DNA of 64,000 bases from Pseudomonas siliginis (GCF_019145195.1 NZ_JAHSTW010000004.1:186001-250000); one strand, 5' to 3'; positions 8,236 to 18,160 are shown, counted from the stretch's first letter. The notes: generated by a model not told the origin, from the sequence alone. A program made the numbers and translations.

Positions 8236-9690
8236 ATGGCAAGTCCAATTCTACCGGGTTCCGGACTGGGTTCCGGCCTGGACATCGGCGCGATCGTGAC
8301 CGCGCTGGTCAACGCCGACAAGTCTGCCAAGCAGACGCAGATCGATACTGCTACCAAGACCAACAGCCTGAAGATTTCCGGTGTCGGTTCGTTGAAGAGT
8401 GCGCTGACCGCATTCCAGACGGCGATGACCAACCTGAGCAGCAAGACCAACCCTGCGTTTGCCGGCTTTGCGGCGACGTCGGGCAATACCGATATTCTCA
8501 GTGCCACCTCCGATAGCACCGCGGTTGCGGGCAAATACAATGTGGTGGTGAACAAGCTGGCCACGGGCTCGAAAATCGCCAGTGCTTCCTTTGCCGGCGG
8601 CGCCGCCAGTGCCATTCCGAGTGGTACCCTGAAAATCAGTCAGAATGGCACTGATTACAACGTCGACATCCCCGCCAATGCCACCTTGCAGACCACCCGT
8701 GACGCCATCAACAAGGCTCAGGGCGCCAACGGCATTTCCGCCAACATCGTCACCGACAGCTCTGGTTCCTCGCGCCTCGTTATCAGCTCAAGCAAGACCG
8801 GCGCAGGTTCCGATCTGACCGTTAGCGGTATTGCCGGTCTGGAAATCGATGGTACCCAGCTGATGGGAACCAGCCCGGCCGCTGGTGCTTCGGGCGCGGT
8901 CAACGGCATTGCGCAAAATGCCGAGCTGACCATCGACGGTCTGACGGTAACCAGCAAGAGCAACACGGTAAGCGGCGCGATCAGTGGCCTGACCTTGAAT
9001 CTGACCACGGCAACGCCGCTCAATGGCACGCCGACCGTCATCAGCGTCGATGCCAATACCAAGGGGTTGCAGACTTCGATTCAGACGTTTGTCGACGCTT
9101 ACAATGCGCTGAAGAATACCGTTGACACGCTGTCCAAGGCGACGCCGGACGCAGACGGCAAACTGACTGTGCAGGCAGCCTTCACCGGTGACTCGCTGCC
9201 ACGTTCGTTGATTGCCGATATCCGTGAGCAGTTGACGGCAGTGGGCGCTGGCGGACCGCTGGCGGTGTTGTCGCAGTTGGGTGTGATGACCGACCGCAAC
9301 ACCGGTAACCTGACGTTTGATACCGCTGCGTTCAACAAAACCATGGATCAGCCGGGCATGACTGGCCAGGTTCAGCAACTGTTCACCGGGACCGACGATA
9401 CCAACGGTCTGTTGGCGCGCATGAAGGCGGCGGTTGATCCGTACCTCAAAGCTCCAGCGGGTAGCAAGGTTACCAGCGGCTTGCTCGACCAGCGTCTGAC
9501 CATCCTGAACAACAACACACGCAATCTAACCAACCAGCAGCTGGCGCTGGATTTGCGTGTCGCCAACCTGACCAAGACGTTGACCGCCAAGTACAACGCC
9601 ATGGACTTGCTGGTAGGGCAGATGAAAGCAACGGCGAGCAACATCACGTCGTTCTTCAGCTCGCTGAACGCTCAGCAGTCCGCGAAGTAA
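8236..9690 (+). CDS. fliD: Flagellar filament capping protein FliD
   Basis: 484-aa hook-associated protein 2. It forms the cap that folds exported flagellin at the filament tip. The N-terminal family motif is GSGLGSGLDIGAIVTALVNA. The C-terminal coiled-coil region contains LDLRVANLTKTLTAKYNAMD and ends with SFFSSLNAQQSAK. The middle part is Thr/Ser/Ala-rich beta sequence. The start is the second of two in-frame ATGs, 6 nt after AAGGGAG (8223-8229); the first ATG at 8230 touches the ribosome-binding site. A terminator follows at 9702. Confidence 0.96.
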   Translation: MASPILPGSGLGSGLDIGAIVTALVNADKSAKQTQIDTATKTNSLKISGVGSLKSALTAFQTAMTNLSSKTNPAFAGFAATSGNTDILSATSDSTAVAGKYNVVVNKLATGSKIASASFAGGAASAIPSGTLKISQNGTDYNVDIPANATLQTTRDAINKAQGANGISANIVTDSSGSSRLVISSSKTGAGSDLTVSGIAGLEIDGTQLMGTSPAAGASGAVNGIAQNAELTIDGLTVTSKSNTVSGAISGLTLNLTTATPLNGTPTVISVDANTKGLQTSIQTFVDAYNALKNTVDTLSKATPDADGKLTVQAAFTGDSLPRSLIADIREQLTAVGAGGPLAVLSQLGVMTDRNTGNLTFDTAAFNKTMDQPGMTGQVQQLFTGTDDTNGLLARMKAAVDPYLKAPAGSKVTSGLLDQRLTILNNNTRNLTNQQLALDLRVANLTKTLTAKYNAMDLLVGQMKATASNITSFFSSLNAQQSAK

Positions 9691-9701
9691 CAGTCAGTAA
9701 C

Positions 9702-9747
9702 GACAAAAACCCGGCTACGCTTTATCGGCGTGCGCCGGGTTTTTGTC
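9702..9747 (+). terminator. Terminator of fliD
   Basis: Inverted arms GACAAAAACCCGGC and GCCGGGTTTTTGTC, with a GC-rich inner stem and a T-run in the right arm. It may act in both directions. It separates fliD from fliS. Confidence 0.85.
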
Positions 9748-9755
9748 TTTTGATC

Positions 9756-9782
9756 TAAAGTTTTCGGACCGGTTGGCGATAC
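9756..9782 (+). promoter_or_regulatory. Candidate sigma-28 promoter of fliS-fliT
   Basis: TAAA at 9756-9759, a 15-nt spacer, and GGCGATAC at 9775-9782, against TAAA-N15-GCCGATAA. It lies just after the fliD terminator and 38 bp before fliS, so fliS would need its own promoter. Six of eight bases match in the -10 element. Confidence 0.5.
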
Positions 9783-9819
9783 ACTGGTTATACGAGTCAA
9801 CGTGGCAATGAGGTAGAAC

Positions 9820-10218
9820 ATGAACCCGATGTTAGCCCTTCGGCAGTACCAGAAAGTCGGCGCTCATGCGCAGACGTCCGAAGCGAGCCCGCACCGTTTG
9901 GTGCAAATGTTGATGGAAGGTGGCCTGGCCCGGATTGCGCAGGCCAAGGGCGCCATCGAGCGCAAGGATATTCCCGGCAAGTGCACGGCGATCAGCAAGG
10001 CCATCGGCATTGTCAGTGGCCTGCGCGAAGGTCTCGATCTTGAAAACAATGCAGAGGCGCTGGCTGATCTGGATGGCCTGTACATCTACATGATGAAGCG
10101 CCTCGCCGAGGCGAACATCAGCAGCGATCCCCGTGTACTTGACGAAGTCGCCGGCCTGCTGACCACGGTCAAAGAAGGTTGGGACGCCATCGCGCCCGTG
10201 CCGGCTCCGCAGTTCTGA
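9820..10218 (+). CDS. fliS: Flagellin chaperone FliS
   Basis: 132-aa export chaperone that binds the flagellin C-terminus and prevents early polymerisation. Family features are LRQYQKVGAHAQTSEASPHR near the N-terminus and MLMEGGLARIAQAKGAIERK, then SGLREGLDLENNAEALADLD. The start ATG at 9820 follows GAGGTAG. The next gene begins 11 bp after its stop. Confidence 0.95.
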   Translation: MNPMLALRQYQKVGAHAQTSEASPHRLVQMLMEGGLARIAQAKGAIERKDIPGKCTAISKAIGIVSGLREGLDLENNAEALADLDGLYIYMMKRLAEANISSDPRVLDEVAGLLTTVKEGWDAIAPVPAPQF

Positions 10219-10229
10219 AGGAGATCACC

Positions 10230-10526
10230 ATGAGTCTTGTATTGCAGCGAATAGCCGATACCCGCGAAGCGTTGGTCGGTGCTCTGGCCGAACGAAACTG
10301 GGAAGCCATTGGTGAGCTGGATCTGGCTTGCCGTTCCTGCATGGAAGACGTCATGGCGGAAGCTTCGCTGGACGAAGTTGCGTTGCGCGATAACCTTGAA
10401 GAGCTGCTATTCGTCTACAAAGAGCTTCTCGAGGTGGCAATGGGCGAGCGGCAGGCGATAGCCAACGAGATGTCGCAGATCACCCAAGCGCAAAAGGCTG
10501 CAAAGGTTTACCATCTGTTTGGTTGA
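10230..10526 (+). CDS. fliT: FliT-like flagellar chaperone (FleP position)
   Basis: 98-aa all-alpha protein at the position between fliS and fleQ where P. aeruginosa has PA1096 (fleP) and other bacteria have fliT. The start is the ATG at 10230 after GAAGGAGATC; upstream codons in frame run into fliS. Helical segments such as LVLQRIADTREALVGALAER and LLFVYKELLEVAMGERQAIA fit a FliT/FliS-type helical bundle. FliT chaperones FliD in enterics. The function here is inferred from position and size. Confidence 0.75.
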   Translation: MSLVLQRIADTREALVGALAERNWEAIGELDLACRSCMEDVMAEASLDEVALRDNLEELLFVYKELLEVAMGERQAIANEMSQITQAQKAAKVYHLFG

Positions 10527-10698
10527 TTAACCGTCAGTTAAACCAGACATGTGCGCCATAAATTTGACTGTGCACGGTTTTTTGACTTAACTAGTGGCTA
10601 TTATCAGGTTTAGGGCGTCTACAGGCACATGGTGTCCTGCAAGCGTCTCGCTTGCCTTATTTTTCGGGCATTGAGTTGACTAGGGAAGTTGCTATTGC

Positions 10699-12174
10699 AT
10701 GTGGCGTGAAACCAAAATTCTGCTGATCGATGACGATAGCGTCCGCCGCCGCGACCTGGCGGTGATTCTAAATTTTCTTGGCGAAGAAAATTTACCCTGC
10801 GGCAGCCATGACTGGCAGCAGGCAGTCGGCTCTTTGTCGTCTAGTCGTGAGGTCATTTGCGTACTGATCGGGACGGTTAATGCTCCTGGCGCGCTTTTGG
10901 GCTTGCTAAAGACACTCGCAACCTGGGATGAGTTCCTTCCGGTTTTGTTAATGGGCGATAATTCTTCCGTTGACCTGCCTGAAGACCAGCGTCGCCGCGT
11001 GCTGTCGACCCTGGAAATGCCGCCCAGCTACAGCAAATTGCTCGATTCGCTGCACCGCGCCCAGGTCTATCGCGAAATGTACGACCAGGCCCGCGAACGC
11101 GGCCGTCATCGCGAACCCAATCTTTTCCGCAGTCTTGTCGGCACCAGCCGTGCGATTCAGCACGTCCGGCAGATGATGCAGCAAGTGGCCGACACCGACG
11201 CCAGCGTGCTGATCCTCGGCGAGTCCGGCACCGGCAAGGAAGTGGTCGCGCGCAACCTGCACTATCACTCCAAACGCCGCGACGCGCCGTTCGTACCAGT
11301 CAACTGCGGGGCGATCCCCGCAGAGCTGCTCGAAAGCGAACTGTTCGGCCACGAGAAGGGCGCCTTCACTGGCGCGATCACCAGCCGTGCCGGGCGCTTT
11401 GAGCTGGCCAACGGCGGCACGCTGTTCCTCGACGAAATCGGCGATATGCCGCTGCCGATGCAGGTCAAGCTGCTGCGCGTATTGCAAGAGCGCACCTTCG
11501 AACGCGTGGGCAGCAACAAGACCCAGAGCGTCGACGTGCGCATCATTGCCGCGACCCACAAAAATCTCGAAAGCATGATCGAGATCGGCTCGTTCCGCGA
11601 AGACCTCTACTATCGCCTGAACGTGTTCCCGATCGAAATGGCGCCACTGCGTGAGCGCGTCGAAGATATTCCGCTGCTGATGAACGAACTGATCTCGCGC
11701 ATGGAGCACGAGAAGCGCGGTTCGATCCGTTTCAACTCGGCGGCGATCATGTCGCTGTGCCGTCACGGCTGGCCGGGCAACGTCCGCGAACTCGCCAACC
11801 TGGTCGAGCGCATGGCGATCATGCATCCGTACGGGGTGATTGGCGTGGTCGAGTTGCCGAAGAAATTCCGCTACGTCGACGACGAAGACGAGCAGATGGT
11901 CGACAGCCTGCGCAGCGATCTGGAAGAGCGCGTGGCCATCAACGGCCATACGCCGGACTTCAGCGCCAACGCGTTGCTGCCGCCGGAAGGTCTCGACCTC
12001 AAAGACTACCTCGGTGGTCTGGAGCAGGGCCTGATTCAGCAAGCGCTGGACGATGCCAATGGCATTGTTGCCCGCGCCGCTGAGCGTCTGCGCATCCGTC
12101 GCACCACCTTGGTCGAGAAGATGCGCAAGTACGGCATGAGCCGGGCTGGAGGAGATGAACAGGCGGATGATTGA
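10699..12174 (+). CDS. fleQ: FleQ, sigma-54-dependent master regulator of flagella
   Basis: 491-aa enhancer-binding protein. An N-terminal FleQ/REC-like domain (about 1-130) lacks a clear phospho-acceptor. The AAA+ domain carries Walker A GESGTGKE near residue 174, the sigma-54 contact loop GAFTGA near 221 and Walker [13 protein letters not shown]-terminal Fis-type helix-turn-helix ([20 protein letters not shown]) ends the protein. In Pseudomonas it binds c-di-GMP and ATP, is restrained by FleN, activates flagellar sigma-54 promoters and represses exopolysaccharide genes. It stands alone between fliT and fleSR with a 172-bp upstream region. Confidence 0.97.
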   Translation: MWRETKILLIDDDSVRRRDLAVILNFLGEENLPCGSHDWQQAVGSLSSSREVICVLIGTVNAPGALLGLLKTLATWDEFLPVLLMGDNSSVDLPEDQRRRVLSTLEMPPSYSKLLDSLHRAQVYREMYDQARERGRHREPNLFRSLVGTSRAIQHVRQMMQQVADTDASVLILGESGTGKEVVARNLHYHSKRRDAPFVPVNCGAIPAELLESELFGHEKGAFTGAITSRAGRFELANGGTLFLDEIGDMPLPMQVKLLRVLQERTFERVGSNKTQSVDVRIIAATHKNLESMIEIGSFREDLYYRLNVFPIEMAPLRERVEDIPLLMNELISRMEHEKRGSIRFNSAAIMSLCRHGWPGNVRELANLVERMAIMHPYGVIGVVELPKKFRYVDDEDEQMVDSLRSDLEERVAINGHTPDFSANALLPPEGLDLKDYLGGLEQGLIQQALDDANGIVARAAERLRIRRTTLVEKMRKYGMSRAGGDEQADD

Positions 12175-12215
12175 CGCCTGTTTTTCAAGCGCTTCATTTA
12201 TAAGCGGTTTTTTTT

Positions 12216-12231
12216 AGGCACGGGTATTGCT
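12216..12231 (+). promoter_or_regulatory. Sigma-54 promoter of fleSR
   Basis: GGCACG (12217-12222), four bases, TTGC (12227-12230). GG to GC spacing is 12, as required for -24/-12 promoters, and the match to TGGCACG-N4-TTGCW misses only the first T. It lies 54 bp before fleS. It fits the known FleQ-dependent class II control of fleSR. Confidence 0.88.
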
Positions 12232-12284
12232 ATAGCCCTCGCAACGTTCCGTTTCACTGACGGTCAGCCAAGCGAGAGAGCCCA

Positions 12285-13496
12285 ATGCCCCAAGCCGCCC
12301 AGATCTCTTCTGCCTCCAATATCGTGGGGCAACCCTCGTCCGTAGAGCAGGCAAGTCGTCAGGGACTTGAGCAGGCCTTCCAGCTGTTCAACCAGATGTC
12401 GAGCCAGCTGACCGACTCCTACAGCCTGCTCGAAGCGCGGGTCACCGAGCTCAAAGGTGAGCTGGCCGTGGTCAGCGCCCAGCGCATGCAGGAACTGGCG
12501 GAAAAAGAACGCCTGGCCAATCGCCTGCAAAACCTTCTCGACCTGTTGCCCGGCGGCGTCATCGTCATTGACGGCCACGGTCTGGTGCGCGAAGCCAATC
12601 CTGCCGCCATCGATCTGCTTGGCTCGCCACTCGAGGGCGAACTCTGGCGCCATGTGATCGCACGCTGCTTCGCTCCCCGTGAAGACGACGGTCACGAAAT
12701 CTCCTTGAAAAACGGTCGACGTCTGTCGATTTCCACCCGCTCGCTGGATGCCGAGCCGGGGCAGTTGGTGCTGCTCAACGACTTGACGGAAACCCGGCAT
12801 CTTCAGGATCAACTGGCACGGCATGAGCGTTTGTCGTCGCTGGGGCGCATGGTTGCCTCGCTGGCCCATCAGATTCGCACGCCGCTGTCCGCCGCTTTGC
12901 TCTACGCCAGTCATTTGACTGAGCAGCAATTGCCGGTGGAAACCCAGCAACGCTTTGCCGGCCGCCTGAAAGAGCGTCTGCACGAACTCGAACATCAGGT
13001 GCGCGACATGCTGGTGTTCGCTCGCGGTGAATTGCCGCTGACCGACCGCATTACGCCCAATGCCTTGATGCAATCGCTGCAGGCAGCGGCGTTGACCCAT
13101 GTGCAGGATCTGCCAATTCGCTGGCAGTGCGACAGCCATGCCGGTGAGCTGCTGTGCAACCGCGACACACTGGTCGGGGCATTGCTGAATCTGATTGAAA
13201 ACGCCATTCAGGCCAGCGCCGGCGAAGCGCGTTTGAAAGTGCATTGCTACACCAGAGGCAACACCCTGCGTCTGTGTGTCAGCGACAGCGGCAGCGGCAT
13301 TGAGCCGACAGTTTTGGCGCGCCTCGGCGAGCCTTTTTTTACTACCAAAGTCACCGGCACCGGCCTCGGCCTGACCGTGGTCAAAGCGGTGGCGCGTGCG
13401 CATCAGGGAGAATTGACCCTGCGTTCGCGAGTCGGGCGCGGCACTTGCGTGCAGGTCAGTCTGCCGCTGTTTTCCGCTGCACAAGGAGTTGAATAA
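12285..13496 (+). CDS. fleS: FleS sensor histidine kinase
   Basis: 403-aa cytoplasmic kinase without membrane segments. A helical N-terminus leads to a PAS domain (LLDLLPGGVIVIDGHGLVRE, about 85-175). The HisKA H-box is SLAHQIRTPLSA with His195. The HATPase domain has an N-box (ALLNLIENAIQA) and G-boxes (VSDSGSGI, TGTGLGLTVVKAV). It phosphorylates FleR, the gene 5 bp downstream, as the middle tier of the flagellar cascade. Confidence 0.95.
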   Translation: MPQAAQISSASNIVGQPSSVEQASRQGLEQAFQLFNQMSSQLTDSYSLLEARVTELKGELAVVSAQRMQELAEKERLANRLQNLLDLLPGGVIVIDGHGLVREANPAAIDLLGSPLEGELWRHVIARCFAPREDDGHEISLKNGRRLSISTRSLDAEPGQLVLLNDLTETRHLQDQLARHERLSSLGRMVASLAHQIRTPLSAALLYASHLTEQQLPVETQQRFAGRLKERLHELEHQVRDMLVFARGELPLTDRITPNALMQSLQAAALTHVQDLPIRWQCDSHAGELLCNRDTLVGALLNLIENAIQASAGEARLKVHCYTRGNTLRLCVSDSGSGIEPTVLARLGEPFFTTKVTGTGLGLTVVKAVARAHQGELTLRSRVGRGTCVQVSLPLFSAAQGVE

Positions 13497-13501
13497 ACGT
13501 C

Positions 13502-14884
13502 ATGGGCATCAAGGTGTTGCTGGTCGAGGATGACCGTTCGTTGCGCGAAGCGCTGGCCGATACGCTGCTCCTCGCCGGCCACGACTATCAAGCCGTCGGC
13601 AGCGCCGAAGAAGCGCTGACGGCTGTCGCGCAGCAAGCTTTCAGCCTGGTGGTCAGCGACGTCAACATGCCGGGCATGGACGGCCACCAATTGCTCGCGT
13701 TGCTGCGCGCGCGCCAACCGCAATTGCCGGTGCTATTGATGACCGCCCACGGCGCCGTCGAGCGTGCGGTCGATGCGATGCGCCAGGGTGCGGCGGATTA
13801 TCTGGTCAAGCCGTTCGAACCCAAAGCATTGCTCGATCTGGTGGCGCGGCATGCGCTGGGCTGCATTGATGCTGGCGAAGCGGAAGGCCCCGTCGCCGTT
13901 GAACCGGCCAGTGCGCAGTTGCTTGAGTTGGCCGCACGGGTTGCGCGCAGTGATTCGACTGTCCTGATTTCTGGCGAGTCTGGCACCGGTAAAGAAGTGC
14001 TGGCGCGCTACATTCACCAGCAATCGCGACGGGCGAGCCAGCCGTTTATTGCGATCAACTGCGCGGCGATTCCCGACAACATGCTCGAAGCAACACTGTT
14101 CGGCCATGAGAAGGGCTCGTTCACCGGCGCCATCGCCTCGCAGGCCGGCAAGTTCGAGCAGGCGGACGGCGGCACCATTCTGCTCGATGAAATCTCCGAA
14201 ATGCCCCTGGGCCTGCAAGCCAAGTTGCTGCGCGTCCTGCAAGAGCGGGAAGTGGAGCGAGTGGGCGCGCGCAAGCCGATCAGTCTGGATATCCGCGTGG
14301 TCGCCACGACCAACCGTGATCTGGCCGGCGAAGTGGCGGCGGGGCGTTTCCGCGAAGACCTGTTTTACCGCTTGTCGGTTTTCCCCCTGGCTTGGCGTCC
14401 ACTTCGCGAGCGCACTGCCGATATCTTGCCGCTGGCGGAAAAGTTGTTGGCCAAACACGTCAATAAAATGAAGCACGCAGCAGCGAAGCTGTCCCCCGAA
14501 GCTCAAGCATGTCTGACCGCGTACCCGTGGCCGGGCAATGTGCGTGAACTGGACAACGCCATTCAGCGCGCGCTGATCCTGCAGCAAGGCGGTTTGATTC
14601 AGCCGCAGGATTTTTGCCTGAGCGGTGCGGTGACATTTGCGTCGCTGCCGGTCACGGCACCGGTGATTCGCGAGGTGGAAATCGAGGCGGATTCTTCCGG
14701 CGCGCTGGGCGATGACCTGCGCCGCCGGGAGTTTCAGATGATCATCGACACCCTGCGCGCCGAGCGTGGCCGCCGTAAGGAAGCCGCCGAAAAACTCGGC
14801 ATCAGCCCGCGCACCCTGCGCTACAAACTGGCGCAAATGCGCGATGCCGGGATGGACGTCGAAGGCTATCTGTTCGCCACCTGA
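13502..14884 (+). CDS. fleR: FleR response regulator, sigma-54 activator
   Basis: 460-aa NtrC-type regulator. The receiver domain carries the phospho-acceptor Asp53 in VSDVNMPGMDG. The AAA+ domain has Walker A GESGTGKE and a GSFTGA loop, a variant of GAFTGA. The C-terminal Fis-type HTH contains EAAEKLGISPRTLRYKLAQM. In P. aeruginosa FleR activates class III basal body and hook genes. The start ATG at 13502 lies just after the fleS stop. Confidence 0.95.
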   Translation: MGIKVLLVEDDRSLREALADTLLLAGHDYQAVGSAEEALTAVAQQAFSLVVSDVNMPGMDGHQLLALLRARQPQLPVLLMTAHGAVERAVDAMRQGAADYLVKPFEPKALLDLVARHALGCIDAGEAEGPVAVEPASAQLLELAARVARSDSTVLISGESGTGKEVLARYIHQQSRRASQPFIAINCAAIPDNMLEATLFGHEKGSFTGAIASQAGKFEQADGGTILLDEISEMPLGLQAKLLRVLQEREVERVGARKPISLDIRVVATTNRDLAGEVAAGRFREDLFYRLSVFPLAWRPLRERTADILPLAEKLLAKHVNKMKHAAAKLSPEAQACLTAYPWPGNVRELDNAIQRALILQQGGLIQPQDFCLSGAVTFASLPVTAPVIREVEIEADSSGALGDDLRRREFQMIIDTLRAERGRRKEAAEKLGISPRTLRYKLAQMRDAGMDVEGYLFAT

Positions 14885-14919
14885 TCGATGCTGCAAAACA
14901 TTCCAGATGCTTTTCTCAG

Positions 14920-14951
14920 AAGGGTGCCCACTAGCTGGCACCCTTGTTGCT
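14920..14951 (+). promoter_or_regulatory. Sigma-54 promoter of the fliE operon, embedded in an inverted repeat
   Basis: TGGCACC (14936-14942), CTTG, TTGCT (14947-14951) is a full -24/-12 match with correct spacing, 62 bp before fliE. The -24 half is also the right arm of a perfect 9-bp inverted repeat: AAGGGTGCC at 14920-14928 pairs with GGCACCCTT at 14937-14945 around an 8-nt loop. In RNA reading out of fleR the same bases would form a hairpin. Confidence 0.88.
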
Positions 14952-15012
14952 AATACCTGTGTACCCGCCGAGTGAGTGTCAAAAAATTGCGGGCCGCCCA
15001 AGAGAGTAGACC

Positions 15013-15342
15013 ATGAGCCAAGGTATTGAATTTAATCGGTTGATGATGGACATGCAGGCCATGAAAGTGGATGCCATGTCTGCGCGTAAATCGACTGCCG
15101 CTGTCCCTGAAATCGCGGGCAGCAGCTTTTCCGACATGCTCGGTCAGGCGATCAATAAAGTCAGCGATACCCAGCAGGCGTCGACTCAACTGGCCAACGC
15201 GTTCGAGATCGGCAAGAGCGGTGTCGACCTGACTGACGTCATGATTGCGTCGCAAAAAGCCAGCGTGTCGTTCCAGGCTCTGACCCAGGTGCGCAACAAG
15301 CTGGTCCAGGCTTACCAAGACATCATGCAGATGCCGGTTTAA
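15013..15342 (+). CDS. fliE: FliE, MS-ring/rod junction protein
   Basis: 109-aa rod component that links the MS-ring to the rod. The C-terminal FliE signature is [20 protein letters not shown] followed by [18 protein letters not shown]. First gene of the fliEFGHIJ run; fliF follows after 14 bp. Confidence 0.95.
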   Translation: MSQGIEFNRLMMDMQAMKVDAMSARKSTAAVPEIAGSSFSDMLGQAINKVSDTQQASTQLANAFEIGKSGVDLTDVMIASQKASVSFQALTQVRNKLVQAYQDIMQMPV

Positions 15343-15356
15343 GGGCGAAATAAGTC

Positions 15357-17144
15357 ATGGCAGAAGCAGTCGCTGATAACGTTCCGGCCAAGGCCACCCC
15401 GATCGACGGCAAACCGCCGCTGTTCGGCCTGTCCTTTCTGGAAAACCTTTCCCAGATGACCGTGCTGCGTCAGGTCGGCCTGTTGGTCGGTCTGGCTGCA
15501 AGCGTGGCGATTGGCTTTGCCGTGGTGCTGTGGTCGCAGCAGCCGGATTACCGTCCACTGTACGGCAGCCTTGCCGGTATGGACGCCAAGCAGGTCATGG
15601 AAACCCTGGCCGCCGCTGACATTCCTTACAACGTAGAACCCAATTCCGGCGCCTTGCTGGTCAAGGCCGACGACCTGTCCCGTGCGCGGATGAAACTCGC
15701 TGCCGCTGGTGTCACTCCCAGCGACGGCAACATCGGTTTCGAAATCCTCGACAAGGAACAGGGTCTGGGCACCAGCCAGTTCATGGAAGCGACCCGTTAT
15801 CGTCGCGGCCTCGAAGGCGAACTGGCGCGGACCATCTCCAGCCTGAACAACGTCAAGGGTGCCCGCGTGCACCTGGCCATTCCGAAGAGTTCGGTGTTCG
15901 TCCGTGACGAGCGCAAGCCGAGCGCTTCGGTACTGGTCGAGCTGTACAGCGGGCGTTCGCTGGAGCCGGGTCAGGTGGTGGCGATCATCAACCTGGTCGC
16001 GACTTCCGTGCCCGAGTTGAGCAAATCGCAGATCACCGTCGTCGATCAGAAGGGCAACCTGCTCTCCGATCAGGCGGAGAACTCGGAAATGACCATGGCC
16101 GGCAAGCAGTTCGATTACAGCCGCCGCATGGAAAGCATGCTCACCCAGCGCGTGCACAACATTCTGCAACCGGTACTGGGCAACGATCGCTACAAGGCTG
16201 AAGTTTCGGCCGACGTCGATTTCAGTGCCGTCGAATCGACTGCCGAGCAATTCAACCCGGACCAACCGGCGTTGCGCAGCGAGCAGTCGGTCAACGAACA
16301 ACGCACCGCCAGCAATGGTCCGCAAGGTGTGCCGGGTGCCCTGAGCAACCAGCCGCCGTCGCCTGCCTCGGCGCCGCAGACCACCGGTGGCACCGCCGCA
16401 CCGGCCGGGATGATCCAGCCGGGTCAGCCACTGGTTGACGCCAACGGCCAGCAGATCATGGACCCGGCCACCGGCCAGCCGATGCTCGCGCCGTACCCGG
16501 CGGACAAGCGTCAACAATCGACCAAGAACTTCGAGCTCGACCGTTCGATCAGCCACACCAAGCAGCAACAGGGCCGTCTCAATCGCCTGTCGGTGTCGGT
16601 GGTGGTCGACGATCAGGTCAAGGTCAACCCGGCCAACGGTGAAACCAGCCGTGCGCCGTGGAGCGCCGACGAATTGGCGCGCTTCACCCGTCTGGTGCAG
16701 GACGCCGTCGGTTTTGACGCCAGCCGTGGCGACAGCGTCAGCGTGATCAACATGCCGTTCTCCGCCGAACGCGGCGAAGTGATTGCCGATATTCCGTTCT
16801 ACTCCCAGCCATGGTTCTGGGACATCGTCAAACAAGTGCTGGGTGTGCTGTTCATCCTTGTGCTGGTGTTTGGTGTGCTGCGTCCGGTGCTCAACAACAT
16901 CACCGGCGGTGGCAAAGGCAAGGAGCTGGCCGGTCTGGGCAGCGACGTGGAACTCGGTGGCATGGGCGGCCTGGACGGCGAACTGGCCAACGACCGCGTG
17001 AGCCTCGGTGGTCCGCAGAGCATTCTGTTGCCGAGCCCGAGCGAGGGTTATGACGCGCAGCTGAATGCAATCAAGAGTCTGGTAGCTGAAGACCCGGGTC
17101 GCGTGGCTCAGGTCGTGAAAGAGTGGATTAACGCAGATGAGTGA
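15357..17144 (+). CDS. fliF: FliF, flagellar MS-ring protein
   Basis: 595-aa inner-membrane ring protein. It has an N-terminal transmembrane helix near residues 40-58 (VGLLVGLAASVAIGFAVVLW) and ring-building domains with the segment GFEILDKEQGLGTSQFMEAT. A Pro/Ala/Gly-rich disordered loop spans about residues 320-375. The second membrane helix is near 487-505 (IVKQVLGVLFILVLVFGVLR), and the C-terminal tail binds FliG. It overlaps fliG by 8 bp. Confidence 0.97.
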   Translation: MAEAVADNVPAKATPIDGKPPLFGLSFLENLSQMTVLRQVGLLVGLAASVAIGFAVVLWSQQPDYRPLYGSLAGMDAKQVMETLAAADIPYNVEPNSGALLVKADDLSRARMKLAAAGVTPSDGNIGFEILDKEQGLGTSQFMEATRYRRGLEGELARTISSLNNVKGARVHLAIPKSSVFVRDERKPSASVLVELYSGRSLEPGQVVAIINLVATSVPELSKSQITVVDQKGNLLSDQAENSEMTMAGKQFDYSRRMESMLTQRVHNILQPVLGNDRYKAEVSADVDFSAVESTAEQFNPDQPALRSEQSVNEQRTASNGPQGVPGALSNQPPSPASAPQTTGGTAAPAGMIQPGQPLVDANGQQIMDPATGQPMLAPYPADKRQQSTKNFELDRSISHTKQQQGRLNRLSVSVVVDDQVKVNPANGETSRAPWSADELARFTRLVQDAVGFDASRGDSVSVINMPFSAERGEVIADIPFYSQPWFWDIVKQVLGVLFILVLVFGVLRPVLNNITGGGKGKELAGLGSDVELGGMGGLDGELANDRVSLGGPQSILLPSPSEGYDAQLNAIKSLVAEDPGRVAQVVKEWINADE

Positions 17145-18156
17145 TAACCGAGCCGCCACCGTCAAACTGACCAAGGTCGACAAAGCCGCGATTCTGCTGC
17201 TGTCCCTGGGTTCGACCGATGCTGCGCAAGTGCTGCGCCACATGGGCCCCAAAGAGGTTCAGCGCGTCGGCGTGGCCATGGCGCAGATGGGCAACGTCCA
17301 TCGCGAACAGGTCGAGCAGGTGATGAGCGAGTTCGTCGACATCGTCGGCGATCAGACCAGCCTCGGCGTCGGATCCGACGACTACGTACGCAAGATGCTC
17401 ACTCAGGCCCTGGGCGAAGACAAGGCCAACGGCCTGATCGACCGCATCCTGCTCGGCGGCAACACCAGTGGCCTCGACAGCCTGAAATGGATGGAGCCGC
17501 GCGCAGTCGCTGACGTCATCCGTTACGAACACCCGCAGATCCAGGCAATCGTGGTCGCGTACCTCGACCCGGATCAGGCCGGTGAAGTGCTCGGCAACTT
17601 CGACCATAAAGTGCGTCTGGACATCATCCTGCGCGTTTCGTCGTTGAACACCGTGCAACCGGCCGCCTTGAAAGAACTCAACCAGATTCTCGAGAAACAG
17701 TTCTCCGGCAACTCGAACGCCTCGCGCACCACCCTGGGTGGCATCAAGCGTGCGGCCGACATCATGAACTTCCTCGACAGCTCGATCGAAGGCCAGCTCA
17801 TGGACTCGATCCGCGAAGTCGACGAAGACCTGTCCGGTCAGATCGAAGACCTCATGTTCGTCTTCAACAACCTTGCCGACGTCGACGACCGTGGCATCCA
17901 GGCGCTGTTGCGCGAAGTGTCTTCGGACGTGCTGGTACTGGCCCTCAAGGGTTCGGACGAAGGCGTCAAGGAAAAGATCTTCAAGAACATGTCCAAGCGT
18001 GCTGCCGAACTGTTGCGCGACGACCTCGAGGCGAAAGGCCCGGTGCGCGTCAGCGATGTCGAAACCGCGCAGAAGGAAATCCTCACCATTGCCCGTCGTA
18101 TGGCCGAAGCAGGCGAGATCGTGCTCGGTGGCAAGGGCGGCGAGGAAATGATCTAA
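17137..18156 (+). CDS. fliG: FliG, flagellar motor switch protein
   Basis: 339-aa C-ring protein that couples FliF, FliM and the stator. The family opening is VDKAAILLLSLGSTDAAQVL. The middle domain contains EHPQIQAIVVAYLDPDQAGE. The C-terminal torque helix includes DLMFVFNNLADVDDRGIQAL with alternating charged residues. Length is standard, and the start overlaps fliF. Confidence 0.97.
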   Translation: MSDNRAATVKLTKVDKAAILLLSLGSTDAAQVLRHMGPKEVQRVGVAMAQMGNVHREQVEQVMSEFVDIVGDQTSLGVGSDDYVRKMLTQALGEDKANGLIDRILLGGNTSGLDSLKWMEPRAVADVIRYEHPQIQAIVVAYLDPDQAGEVLGNFDHKVRLDIILRVSSLNTVQPAALKELNQILEKQFSGNSNASRTTLGGIKRAADIMNFLDSSIEGQLMDSIREVDEDLSGQIEDLMFVFNNLADVDDRGIQALLREVSSDVLVLALKGSDEGVKEKIFKNMSKRAAELLRDDLEAKGPVRVSDVETAQKEILTIARRMAEAGEIVLGGKGGEEMI

Positions 18157-18160
18157 GCCC

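Noticed and set aside
10564..10593. Possible sigma-70 promoter of fleQ (TTGACT, 18 nt, TAACTA)
   Set aside because: The -10 is weak and several overlapping TTGACT choices exist; not firm enough to list as a feature.
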